A stretch of DNA of 17,923 nucleotides from positions 1 through 17,923 of the forward strand of contig JAKBGP010000015.1 in NCBI GenBank assembly GCA_021833045.1. Reading direction: 5' to 3'. Origin of the DNA: Thermoplasmata archaeon. Lineage in GTDB: Archaea > Thermoplasmatota > Thermoplasmata > Thermoplasmatales > Thermoplasmataceae. Shown here piece by piece: positions 7,172 through 14,499 of the stretch; positions within the stretch are counted from its first letter, which is position 1; each line of letters begins with the position of its first letter. The notes beneath the pieces are model-generated. The model had not been told where the DNA came from. It did no database searches and was given only the letters and a program-made list of their open reading frames with translations. The translations under genes were made by a program, and so were the position numbers.

Positions 7172-9857
7172 GCATTCCCCTCTGGTTTCCAGCCATCTTA
7201 AATTCGGGCGTTATTTCATTGGCAAGTTTTGTAACCAAGAAATCACCATCCAACTTTTTGAAAAAACTGTGATCGCCCAGTATTACGAGCTGGTATCTGC
7301 TCCTAGTAATGGCGACATTCAACCTGTTTGGGCTGTCAAGAAATCCAGCATGTTTAGTTCTCACCATTGAGAGAAAGACGATATCTGCCTCTCTTCCCTG
7401 CATGGAATCAACATTTCCAACAAACAACTTGACGTTCCTTTTACCCAATGTTATGTAAGAACCCTTACCGCCGTAGGAGCCTTGAAGCCTTGCTCTTAAT
7501 TCGCTTGTTTGCTTATCATAGAATGTTAATACTGCGACATCCCAATAGCTCCCGTCTGGCTTTCCATTCTTTTCTGCCCAACCCACAAAGCTTCCAACTT
7601 CTTCCATCACAGCATCCACTTCGGAGATGTTCCAGACACCACCATGCTTTCCGGACCTCTGCTCTTTGCCGTTAACGTTAATCCATGATACCCTTTTTGC
7701 GTATCGTTGAAACGACCAGTCCCTGTTGACTTCTCCATCCATTAATGAAAATGCTTTTCCCTTTGAATCAGAATATACAAACTTTCTGGCGAAGTAGGAT
7801 ATTTCCGGATGCATTCTTAGTTGATGAGTGAGCCTCTGCCATCTAGTTCTCTTAAGCCTTTGGTCAAATCCAGAAACCAAAACAGAACCTCCGGGGCGTC
7901 TGCCTATTCCCAGTATTAGAGCTTCGATCACTGAGGGGAGAGAAATTGTTTCAATATTGGCAATCTTGTTCTCAACCTCGCCGTTCACGGCCTGCCACGC
8001 AGGCAATAGCTGCTTCACCTCCTTTCTGTATTTCATTGAACGTTCAGGAAGGCTCTTTAATTCATATGCTCTTATAATCCTCCAGGAAATCTGGCTCGCC
8101 AGAGAATTCTCCCTACTATTTTCGTCCCGCAGTCCATCTTGAGATACTATTCTCGAGTCATTTTGATGGTAGAGATAATTTTGTCTGTATTTGAGTACCC
8201 TTGGTATCTGAAACCCAGGAAGAGGGCTTGCATCAATTGGAATGCAGTCCAGATTAGGACCGAGTGAATTGATGTCCTCGAGTAAAACATCAGCTGCGTT
8301 CATGGATATGCATCGATCAGTAGCATCTCGGAAGTGCTTGGTAAAATTATGTATTATAAGATCTGAATTCAAACTCTTTAGCTGCGTTTCAAGGATAAAT
8401 GAATAGTTCCTGGATTGCCCTCTTGAAGGGAGCAATGCAGAAATCTTCTTTCCATCCTTTTTCTTTTCTATACAGTTGATTGCCCAGGATGCAGATAGGC
8501 AGACTTGTTCGAATTCCTTGTAGCTAAAACCTTTGTCATCATTCCTGAACCATTTATGGTATATGTCTTCAAGAATACCTTTGACCTGATCATCAATTAG
8601 ATTCTGTTCAACAAATGGAGAGAGTTGCTTCGGGTCACCTGATATGATCCACTTTTTTGCGAACATAGCAGGGACAAGGAATTCCGTGAAGGTGGTCTTG
8701 CTTGCTTCATCTAATATCATGACATCAAAGACGGAATCGAATCTCTCGAATATAATCGCATGTTTCAACCTTGGATATTGAAGAACGCCTATAGTGGTAC
8801 CGCATACCACATTTATTGTCGAATCTAGGAGTTCCTGTATTAGAGTGTCTGCGTTGTTACTCTGTAAACTGAGCAACCAGTCACTCTCAACTTTAGAACG
8901 ATTATCCTTAGCGGACAAGCCACGTATCAGATCATCCTTGAACGTGCTGACATACTCATCATACGTAAGCTTCGCAACCTCCTCGGGAAGGCTTCGATCC
9001 CTAGGTGCAATCCTAATGGGAACAACTATTTCTCCAAACTTTCCTAAACGTTCAAGCACATTGTCTACCGCAACATGTGTCGAAGCAACAACAAGCACTC
9101 TTTTTCCCTCTTTCACAAGTTGCAGGATTATTTCTGAAATGACAGTTGTCTTCCCTGACCCTGGTGGGCCCTCGATGATGGCGAAATCTGGTGTGGCAAG
9201 TGCTTTTTTCACAGCATTTCTCTGAGCCATAACTCCTTGGATTGTATCATCTGTCAGCAACTTCCAATCGGGTTCATCGATCTTTTTCATATCTTCCCAC
9301 TCTGCATCCTGTTCTCGAACAGAGAGCATAAGAAGTGGAATCATTTCCTTGTCTGGTTTATCAATTAGCTTGGTAAATGCTTGCACCTCACGGTTAATTT
9401 TCAGGTCTGATATATCAGGATATAATGTTTCACTTTGCGGGAGCTTATCAACAATAAGAACTTGGTCGTCTTGAAAAATATCCAATATCTTTATTCTTTT
9501 CTTTTGTTTTTTATTCTCTGACCCTTTCACGACCTCGTAATAGTAAAGAGTGCGAATGCTTCCTTCCAATATATCATTCAAAATCGTTTTATAGGGCTCC
9601 TCATCAGTCTTGTCTATATTCTGCGGTATGGAAATCTGTATTGCGTACGCCGATGCAACTTTGATGTAATTGCTCTGGATGATTTCAAGTTTCCATTGAA
9701 AGCTCATGGAATTTGAAAAAGATTTGAGATAATTCTGGTATCGTTTTAGGTAGCTTATATAGATTGAGAGTTGTTTTGAGGAATATTCTCTGAGATAATT
9801 CCCCTTGTTATCCAGGTTTGCAAAATAGAGAGGATCCTGCAAGTCACGAGCTGGCAT
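7161..9857 (-). CDS. Superfamily 1 helicase, UPF1/COG1112-like
   Basis: 898 residues with all main SF1B motifs. Q-motif-like region AQRNAVKKAL (211-220); Walker A GPPGSGKT (230-237); motif Ia STHVAVDNVLERL (259-271); motif II DEAS (383-386); motif III SGDPKQLSP (406-414); motif IV HQLRMHP (678-684); motif V VDSMQGREAD (816-825); motif VI NVAITRSR (847-854). It should be an ATP-dependent DNA or RNA helicase of the AAA_11/AAA_12 type. About 260 residues between motifs III and IV are poorly conserved and may be an inserted specificity domain; the first 200 residues are also unassigned. ATG at 9857 overlaps the CARF-like gene by 14 bases, with GGAG upstream. Helicase plus PLD pairs are known in Mokosh and DISARM antiphage systems; no kinase domain (as in Mokosh MkoA) or DUF1998 partner (as in DISARM) is seen here. 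Confidence 0.9.
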   Translation of the reverse strand: MPARDLQDPLYFANLDNKGNYLREYSSKQLSIYISYLKRYQNYLKSFSNSMSFQWKLEIIQSNYIKVASAYAIQISIPQNIDKTDEEPYKTILNDILEGSIRTLYYYEVVKGSENKKQKKRIKILDIFQDDQVLIVDKLPQSETLYPDISDLKINREVQAFTKLIDKPDKEMIPLLMLSVREQDAEWEDMKKIDEPDWKLLTDDTIQGVMAQRNAVKKALATPDFAIIEGPPGSGKTTVISEIILQLVKEGKRVLVVASTHVAVDNVLERLGKFGEIVVPIRIAPRDRSLPEEVAKLTYDEYVSTFKDDLIRGLSAKDNRSKVESDWLLSLQSNNADTLIQELLDSTINVVCGTTIGVLQYPRLKHAIIFERFDSVFDVMILDEASKTTFTEFLVPAMFAKKWIISGDPKQLSPFVEQNLIDDQVKGILEDIYHKWFRNDDKGFSYKEFEQVCLSASWAINCIEKKKDGKKISALLPSRGQSRNYSFILETQLKSLNSDLIIHNFTKHFRDATDRCISMNAADVLLEDINSLGPNLDCIPIDASPLPGFQIPRVLKYRQNYLYHQNDSRIVSQDGLRDENSRENSLASQISWRIIRAYELKSLPERSMKYRKEVKQLLPAWQAVNGEVENKIANIETISLPSVIEALILGIGRRPGGSVLVSGFDQRLKRTRWQRLTHQLRMHPEISYFARKFVYSDSKGKAFSLMDGEVNRDWSFQRYAKRVSWINVNGKEQRSGKHGGVWNISEVDAVMEEVGSFVGWAEKNGKPDGSYWDVAVLTFYDKQTSELRARLQGSYGGKGSYITLGKRNVKLFVGNVDSMQGREADIVFLSMVRTKHAGFLDSPNRLNVAITRSRYQLVILGDHSFFKKLDGDFLVTKLANEITPEFKMAGNQRGMHDK

Positions 9858-10374
9858 CAGTGCTTCTCCTATCGGATTTCATTGACAGTAAATCTCTAAT
9901 CTCATAGGGGTTGAACAAAAGGATCTTTCCTTCATTATGCCCTGAACAACCTTCCTTCAAGATATAATGCATATCTGCTCCTACAGTCAAAGAAGACAGC
10001 GCCGCCTCAACTACCATTAGATTTGTTCCTCCAGTTACACCGAAATAGACTCTTCGGTCGGGAAAAGTTTGTTTAAGTGATAGAAACCTGGCAATTATTG
10101 CCCTGATACCATCTCTTAGAGCAGAATTTGTGAAAGCGGGTATGACTGTTATCGCCTTTGATTCTAACTTTAGTTCTTTGAGCAGGTCGCTTGCGTTATC
10201 GAATACTTCTTTGGAGGTGAGCAATTCAATGTGTATTGGACTAGTCTTTTCGACTATCTCTTTCACATGAGCAGTAGAGTGACCGCACAGCAGTAGATGC
10301 ACTGATCCTTTTTCAATGAGGTCAAAAGTGGTGTTGCTATTATCATCAATCAAAGAGTCCAACATTCCATTCAT
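9844..10374 (-). CDS. CARF-like nucleotide-sensor protein, single domain
   Basis: 176 residues with a Rossmann-like layout: strand SVHLLLCGHS near the N-terminus, strand AITVIPA (74-80), then RRVYFGVTGGTNLMVVEAAL (108-125). The 'TGGTnLM' loop followed by a helix is the signature of CARF domains (CRISPR-associated Rossmann fold), which bind cyclic oligoadenylates or related nucleotides. No effector domain (HEPN, nuclease, wHTH) is attached, so it would act through partners encoded next to it. It overlaps the NYN gene by ATGA at its start and the helicase gene by 14 bases at its end. ATG at 10374 is used; ATG at residue 4, with GGATGA 5 bases upstream, is an alternative. No Cas10 or CRISPR array is in the window. 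The family call is by motif and fold pattern. Confidence 0.7.
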   Translation of the reverse strand: MNGMLDSLIDDNSNTTFDLIEKGSVHLLLCGHSTAHVKEIVEKTSPIHIELLTSKEVFDNASDLLKELKLESKAITVIPAFTNSALRDGIRAIIARFLSLKQTFPDRRVYFGVTGGTNLMVVEAALSSLTVGADMHYILKEGCSGHNEGKILLFNPYEIRDLLSMKSDRRSTDASS

Positions 10375-10949
10375 CCTTTATTTTCGTCTCTTGGTTCTAT
10401 CACTTCTGTTTTCACTTCAAATGTAGATTTCGTATCAAGGTATTTAATTTCTCGTTCTAAAAGATAGATATCGCCTGACCTCATTATTGTAACTGTTAGG
10501 TTCCTGATTCTTCCCTCTTTATCGTAATGTCGCATTATTGGAAACGTATCATTAGTCACTATCCAAACTGTATAGTTCCTATTTGCAAGAGAGAGTCCTC
10601 TTAGCCATATTATGTCGTCTGCCATGGTTCTTGCCGGGCAGAGCACAATTTTTCCTTTGTTGATCAGATCGTCAAGAGCCTTTTTATTGTCTATTTTGTG
10701 AATGCCCGAAGCATCAATGAAGATTTCAACTTCGTCAAAATGCTGACTCAGCAACTTCTCCGTTCTTATAATGTCTTCAAACCTTGCATGATTATCATTT
10801 CTTGAATACGCAATATTGAGACCGTCTACAATTGCTATACTTCTTGGGTTAGAGTCTTCAGTCCGTGCTTCATTACAGGGCACACTAAAGAAAGCCAACT
10901 GGCCGCTTATACTGCATTCAACAATATTTTCTTTGTATTCCATTAACAT
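10371..10949 (-). CDS. NYN / Zc3h12a-type PIN-like ribonuclease
   Basis: 192 residues, first gene of the operon. The PIN-like acidic site is complete: VDGLNIAYS (41-49) with D42 and N45; strand VEIFIDASG (74-82) with D79; MADDIIW (109-115) with D111/D112; and VTNDTF (131-136) with D134. The combination DG-N, ID, ADD.I and TND is that of the NYN and Zc3h12a (regnase) RNases, metal-dependent single-strand RNA endonucleases. Here it is a likely toxic or RNA-degrading effector under control of the CARF gene next to it (inference). ATG at 10949, or ATG two codons later at 10943. It is divergent from the CARF-wHTH gene with 85 bases between the starts. Confidence 0.8.
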   Translation of the reverse strand: MLMEYKENIVECSISGQLAFFSVPCNEARTEDSNPRSIAIVDGLNIAYSRNDNHARFEDIIRTEKLLSQHFDEVEIFIDASGIHKIDNKKALDDLINKGKIVLCPARTMADDIIWLRGLSLANRNYTVWIVTNDTFPIMRHYDKEGRIRNLTVTIMRSGDIYLLEREIKYLDTKSTFEVKTEVIEPRDENKG

Positions 10950-10981
10950 GATATCTCTACTGAAGATTTACCATTATGCAG

Positions 10982-11009
10982 AAATTGTTTCTCAATATGG
11001 AAACAGTTT
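10982..11009. promoter_or_regulatory. Operator-like inverted repeat in the divergent promoter
   Basis: The arms are AAATTGTTTC and GAAACAGTTT, with one mismatched pair and an 8-base centre; the inner six pairs (TGTTTC/GAAACA) are perfect. It lies between the two divergent starts, just upstream of the TATA-like ATTATTATTTA (about 11011-11021) that sits 14-24 bases before ATG 11035. A dimeric wHTH protein bound here could control both directions. The obvious candidate is the adjacent CARF-wHTH protein (inference). Confidence 0.55.
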
Positions 11010-11034
11010 TATTATTATTTAGTATGTACAAAGA

Positions 11035-11829
11035 ATGATCTCAAGGAAAACTACGTCTGAGAAGCAATTCGTTCATATTTTCTCTGAGGGGAAAAGCGTG
11101 GACAAGACTTTTATTTCAGCAATTAAGAAATTCCAGATAGATCGTGTTTTCGTTTTCTTAGATCTCCACACCAAAAAGATAGATGCTAAGAAAGATTCTG
11201 AGATTAAATCTTCTATTGAAAAGTTGAAAAAAATAGGCTTAAGTGTGGGAATTCAGGTAAGCGACATAAATGTGGATGCAGATAATTTACATGATGTTCG
11301 AGATAAAATACTTGATCTAAGGGATAGATACCCAGAATCTGAGTTTTACTTTAATATTACAGGCGGCAAGAAAGTTCTACCCCTGAATCTGTTTACGATG
11401 TCAGTTTGGATAAATGGCTCTGCATATTATGTTGAAAAGGATGGCACGATTTTTGAATTCTCAGTACCTAGAATTCAACCTGAAAGTCTAGACCCTGAAA
11501 GTCTTAAGTTTAAAGTTCTTTCAATTGTGAATAAAGCCACTAAAGGTGAAAATGGTTTTATCCTTTATTCTGAAGCTTTTGATGAGTTCAAAGAAGTTTA
11601 TAAACCAAAAAGACAAAATGATTCTGGGCGATACCCAGTTGCACGAAAGGGAACCTTTTCAAAATTGGTGCGAACCCTGATTGAGGAAGGGCTACTCAAA
11701 GAAGAATATCTGAAACCAAGTCATAAAACTAAGGCGCTTAGCATCACAACGGATGGTATATTCACAGTTAACTTTGTAAAAAGATCATCAGTAAAAAATG
11801 CAAATGAAAATAAGTCAAGAATTATCTAA
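11035..11829 (+). CDS. CARF-wHTH transcription regulator (Csa3 / HFX_2341-like)
   Basis: 264 residues. The N-terminal half (about 10-145) is a CARF domain: strands QFVHIFSEG and RVFVFLDL, then EFYFNITGGKKVLPLNLF (103-120) with the N-x-TGG-x-K signature, then AYYVEKDG. The C-terminal part (about 155-250: KFKVLSIVNKATKGENGF, RKGTFSKLVRTLIEEGLLKE, ALSITTDGIF) is a winged helix. This is the architecture of Csa3-type and haloarchaeal HFX_2341-type regulators, which sense a nucleotide through CARF and bind DNA through wHTH. It is divergent from the NYN-CARF-helicase-X-PLD operon with an inverted repeat between them, so it probably regulates that operon and itself. ATG 11035 has a TATA-like box 14-24 bases upstream and is likely leaderless. 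Codon use is more AT-rich than the helicase operon. Confidence 0.85.
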   Translation: MISRKTTSEKQFVHIFSEGKSVDKTFISAIKKFQIDRVFVFLDLHTKKIDAKKDSEIKSSIEKLKKIGLSVGIQVSDINVDADNLHDVRDKILDLRDRYPESEFYFNITGGKKVLPLNLFTMSVWINGSAYYVEKDGTIFEFSVPRIQPESLDPESLKFKVLSIVNKATKGENGFILYSEAFDEFKEVYKPKRQNDSGRYPVARKGTFSKLVRTLIEEGLLKEEYLKPSHKTKALSITTDGIFTVNFVKRSSVKNANENKSRII

Positions 11830-12087
11830 ATCTTTCTTTATGAGGGACACCACATTTATTTTAAGTCCTTCGCAACTGTGGATACTTCTGCGATAAAGAA
11901 GTGCGAATGTAATTAAGTCAGAACGCACAGTGTTCGCTTAGAACATTAAGCGCATACCTCCGGACCCGTTTATAACCTATTTACTTTTGTGTGTAATTTT
12001 ATCATTCTATTTTTGTTCGAGTTAATACATTAGACCGTTTTCTCCTTAAGCGAAATCTTATAATATAGCAAGATACATAATGCAATT
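11830..12087. promoter_or_regulatory. Intergenic region with hairpins and the UDG promoter
   Basis: No gene is seen. It holds a perfect CGCTTA-GAACAT-TAAGCG hairpin (11935-11952). Another possible structure has GAAGTGCGAA (11898-11907) pairing with a split left arm, TTCGCA plus CTTC (11869-11889). A further TTAAGCGAA near 12047 is complementary to TTCGCTTA at 11933. TTATAATATA at 12058-12067 is centred 26 bases before the GTG at 12088 and is a convincing TATA box for a leaderless transcript. The hairpins may end the upstream transcript or be operator sites. Confidence 0.5.
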
Positions 12088-12711
12088 GTGTCTGAAACAA
12101 TTGAACTAGACGTTAACACAAGGAAGCAAGCCTTTATAAATCATTATCAAGATCAAATTGAAGTAATTACTTGCAAAAGATGTGAGCTGTCAAACTATTG
12201 TGAATCTCCTGTTCCAGGAGAACTTTTTCCATTCTCAGATTTTCTGTTCATTGGCTTGGCTCCTGGAAGGTTTGGTGCAGAGATATCTGCTAAACCCTTT
12301 ACTAGGGATCGTTCTGGATCGTTCTTTCGCAAAATGGTGTCTTATTTGGAAGGTGAAGGTATGATTGTCAGCATAACAAACATTGTAAAATGCAATCCTA
12401 CGGATGACTACGGTCACAATCGAGATCCAAAAAATATTGAAATAAACAAATGTTCGCTGCACTTGTTGAAAGAAATCATGTTTACAAAGCCCAGAATTAT
12501 TGTAACACTTGGTAGAATAGTAACGTCTCATCTAACAGGCATCAGAAATGTGAAAATGGATGAAGTATGTGGGAATGTGATTCAAACAAATGGCCGTATA
12601 ATAGTTCCAATATATCACCCCTCTGCTGTTATAAATTACCATAAGATTTCAAAGGATCGGTACGACTTCGTCTTTCAAAATTTGGTAGAAATTAGGGAAA
12701 GGTTGAATTAA
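12088..12711 (+). CDS. Uracil-DNA glycosylase, family 4-like (Fe-S)
   Basis: 207 residues. It has the four-cysteine pattern of family 4 UDGs for a 4Fe-4S cluster: C29 and C32 (CKRC), C102 (VKCNP) and C122. The active-site blocks are GLAPGRFG (56-63) and KPFTRDRSGSFF (69-80, in place of the usual G.PF.G.aG), and HPSA (177-180). Family 4 enzymes remove uracil from DNA. The altered PF-block (TRDRSG) suggests a divergent, perhaps defence-specialised member. The start is GTG at 12088, fixed by a TATA box 26 bases upstream. Its stop abuts the next start. It leads a six-gene operon containing TIR and SLATT proteins, so a housekeeping role is less likely than a role against foreign DNA (inference). 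Confidence 0.85.
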   Translation: MSETIELDVNTRKQAFINHYQDQIEVITCKRCELSNYCESPVPGELFPFSDFLFIGLAPGRFGAEISAKPFTRDRSGSFFRKMVSYLEGEGMIVSITNIVKCNPTDDYGHNRDPKNIEINKCSLHLLKEIMFTKPRIIVTLGRIVTSHLTGIRNVKMDEVCGNVIQTNGRIIVPIYHPSAVINYHKISKDRYDFVFQNLVEIRERLN

Positions 12712-13017
12712 ATGAACATTCGTGAACTACAGAGGTTCCAGCAGAAACATGACGTTGAATTTCACAAGGATGTTATGGGTTTTTCAAAGGAAAAACAGAT
12801 TGAGCATTCAACCTTTCACTTGGCAAAGCTGACAGGGATACTCGCAACATATTGCGAAAAAAGTCATCACGGAGAAGCAGTTGATTTATTAGGGACTAAG
12901 GATAGAATTGCAGATATTCTTGTATTTGCACTAAAGCTTTCTAATCTATTTGATATGGATCTAGAAAAATCCTACCTTGAACGAATAAAGCGAGTCGAAG
13001 AACTAAGAAAGAAGTAA
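12712..13017 (+). CDS. MazG-like nucleotide pyrophosphohydrolase-like protein
   Basis: 101 residues, all helical. The last helices, KDRIADILVFALKLSNLFDMDLEKSYLERIKR, match the MazG/all-alpha NTP-PPase pattern (E.aDvl.y.l.la...giDle.ay..Ki), with D64, D68 and D83. The first metal-binding helix, normally with ExxE, reads HLAKLTGILATYCEK and lacks the first glutamates. It may therefore be weakly active or a nucleotide-binding variant. Family members hydrolyse (d)NTPs to monophosphates. ATG at 12712 follows the UDG TAA directly. Next to a uracil glycosylase, a role in altering or sensing nucleotide pools during infection is plausible (inference). Confidence 0.7.
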   Translation: MNIRELQRFQQKHDVEFHKDVMGFSKEKQIEHSTFHLAKLTGILATYCEKSHHGEAVDLLGTKDRIADILVFALKLSNLFDMDLEKSYLERIKRVEELRKK

Positions 13018-13031
13018 TATTCGATTGGCTT

Positions 13032-13967
13032 ATGAATGAAGAGAAATTGAAATCAGAGGAACAGAACCTTGAGTTGAATCTGACACAATTCTATCCTGAT
13101 GTCTGGCGGTATATTGATTCATGTTCGGTAAAGTATCAGAACGACTACTTTAGATTTCAGAAGTTACAGAGTATCATCTTGATTTGCATACCACTCTTTG
13201 TAATCCTATCTGTCACTCTTAACTACGACTTTCCTATGGCAATATTACCTTTCCTTCTCCTTGTGGTACTTGTTCTGATCAACACACTCTTGCCAGCAGA
13301 GAAGTATGCATTGGCTTGGCAGATAACGAGGTCCGTTTCTGAATCTATTAAACGGGAAGTCTGGTTATATTTTATGTCATGTGACTCCTTTGGAACTGGA
13401 ACTCCAGCAAAGACATCAGATAGCAGGTCATATTTTATAAGCACTGTGACCAAGTTGGTCAAATCACTGGACATTAAGTGTGGCTCTATTCAGGGTGACG
13501 AGAAAGGTGGGTTTTATGTCACAGATTATATTGATAAAATGAGGCTCAGTGACACAATGCAGAAATTCGATTATTACAAGCGATATAGAATGGATGACCA
13601 AATAAACTGGTATAAGAACAAGTCAAACCGCAATGGGTTGTTAGGGAAAAACTTTTACTTATCAATGCTGATTGTCATATTCATTTCGCTGGCCTTATCA
13701 TTGGTTCTTGGCTTAATTTACCATGGATACCTCGAAGTGATCGACCTGCTTGTGGCAATTATTCTTTCGTTGCAGTCCTACGGTAACTCAAAGCGCTTCA
13801 TAGAATTGGAGTATACTTACAAAAACACTTTCTTAGAGTTAAAGGAAATCAAAGAACGTGCAGAGTCCCCTTCTGCCGATGAAACCTGCAAGATCGTTAA
13901 ATTGTTTGAATTGGCAATTAGCAGAGAGCATGAAATTTGGAGATATAGACACGGTGCAAAAGCTTAA
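13032..13967 (+). CDS. SLATT / DUF4231 membrane protein, tandem 2-TM modules
   Basis: 311 residues with four predicted membrane helices in two pairs: about 47-64, 68-87, 208-229 and 233-249. Before the second pair lies YYKRYRMDDQINWYKNKS (181-198), the 'Y..R..DQ.nWY..Ka' motif of SLATT/DUF4231 proteins. After it comes a helical cytosolic tail (FIELEYTYKNTFLELKEIK). A similar YQNDYFRFQKLQ segment precedes the first pair. SLATT domains are predicted pore-forming or membrane-disrupting effectors paired with nucleotide-signal or TIR/SLOG sensors. ATG at 13032, 14 bases after the MazG-like stop. The TIR-like gene follows 47 bases downstream, which makes it the natural activator (inference). Confidence 0.8.
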   Translation: MNEEKLKSEEQNLELNLTQFYPDVWRYIDSCSVKYQNDYFRFQKLQSIILICIPLFVILSVTLNYDFPMAILPFLLLVVLVLINTLLPAEKYALAWQITRSVSESIKREVWLYFMSCDSFGTGTPAKTSDSRSYFISTVTKLVKSLDIKCGSIQGDEKGGFYVTDYIDKMRLSDTMQKFDYYKRYRMDDQINWYKNKSNRNGLLGKNFYLSMLIVIFISLALSLVLGLIYHGYLEVIDLLVAIILSLQSYGNSKRFIELEYTYKNTFLELKEIKERAESPSADETCKIVKLFELAISREHEIWRYRHGAKA

Positions 13968-14014
13968 GTAGCAGTGTGTAAAGTAGTTTAGCTGATAATA
14001 ATTAATGGTGAAAA

Positions 14015-14482
14015 ATGGGTAGAAGAGTTTTTATTTCATATCAGCACGATGATCGTGAACAGGCACGGGGATTTGCTTTGCTACAATGGAATAGATCAGT
14101 CGATTTCACATTTGTAGGCAGGCATCTCTTAACACCAGTTAATAGTGATAATGAATCATATATTAAAAGGAGGGTAAGGGAAGAGATGGATGGGACCTCA
14201 GTCACTGTGGTTTTGATTGGTCAAAACACTAAAGATAGTGAATGGGTAAGAACAGAAGTGGAGGACAGTATTGCAAGAGGAAATGGGGTGATTGGTATAA
14301 AATTGAAAAACCAAGAAGATGCACCTGTTCCTGACTACTTGAGTTCCAAGGGCATAGAAGTTATAAACTGGAATCCTGCTGAGTTTTCTGATGCTGTCGA
14401 AAGGTGTGCACTAGTAGCTGGCCGAAAACCTCAAGGCCCTCCTTCATATAGCAAGTCAGTGATTGGAGGGTGTGCAAGGTAG
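14015..14482 (+). CDS. ThsB-like TIR (MTH538 / DUF1863) protein
   Basis: 155 residues. RRVFISYQHDDREQARGF (3-20) is the first strand and loop of MTH538/ThsB-type TIR-like domains. YIKRRVREEMDGTSVTVVLIG (49-69) and the DSEWVRTEVEDSIARGNGVIGIKL block (74-97) complete the core, with the characteristic W77...E81 of the 'W...E...A' helix. ThsB proteins of Thoeris make cADPR-type signals from NAD+ on infection and activate a partner effector. The usual partner ThsA is absent; the upstream SLATT protein would take its place. ATG at 14015 with GGTGA 5-6 bases before it. The C-terminal 25 residues (GRKPQGPPSYSKSVIGGCAR) are an unstructured tail. Confidence 0.85.
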   Translation: MGRRVFISYQHDDREQARGFALLQWNRSVDFTFVGRHLLTPVNSDNESYIKRRVREEMDGTSVTVVLIGQNTKDSEWVRTEVEDSIARGNGVIGIKLKNQEDAPVPDYLSSKGIEVINWNPAEFSDAVERCALVAGRKPQGPPSYSKSVIGGCAR

Positions 14483-14499
14483 CGGGGAGATGATAATAT

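Noticed and set aside
8794..9225. 143-codon plus-strand frame
   Set aside because: It lies antisense to the helicase Walker A region; its length comes from the codon pattern of the real gene.
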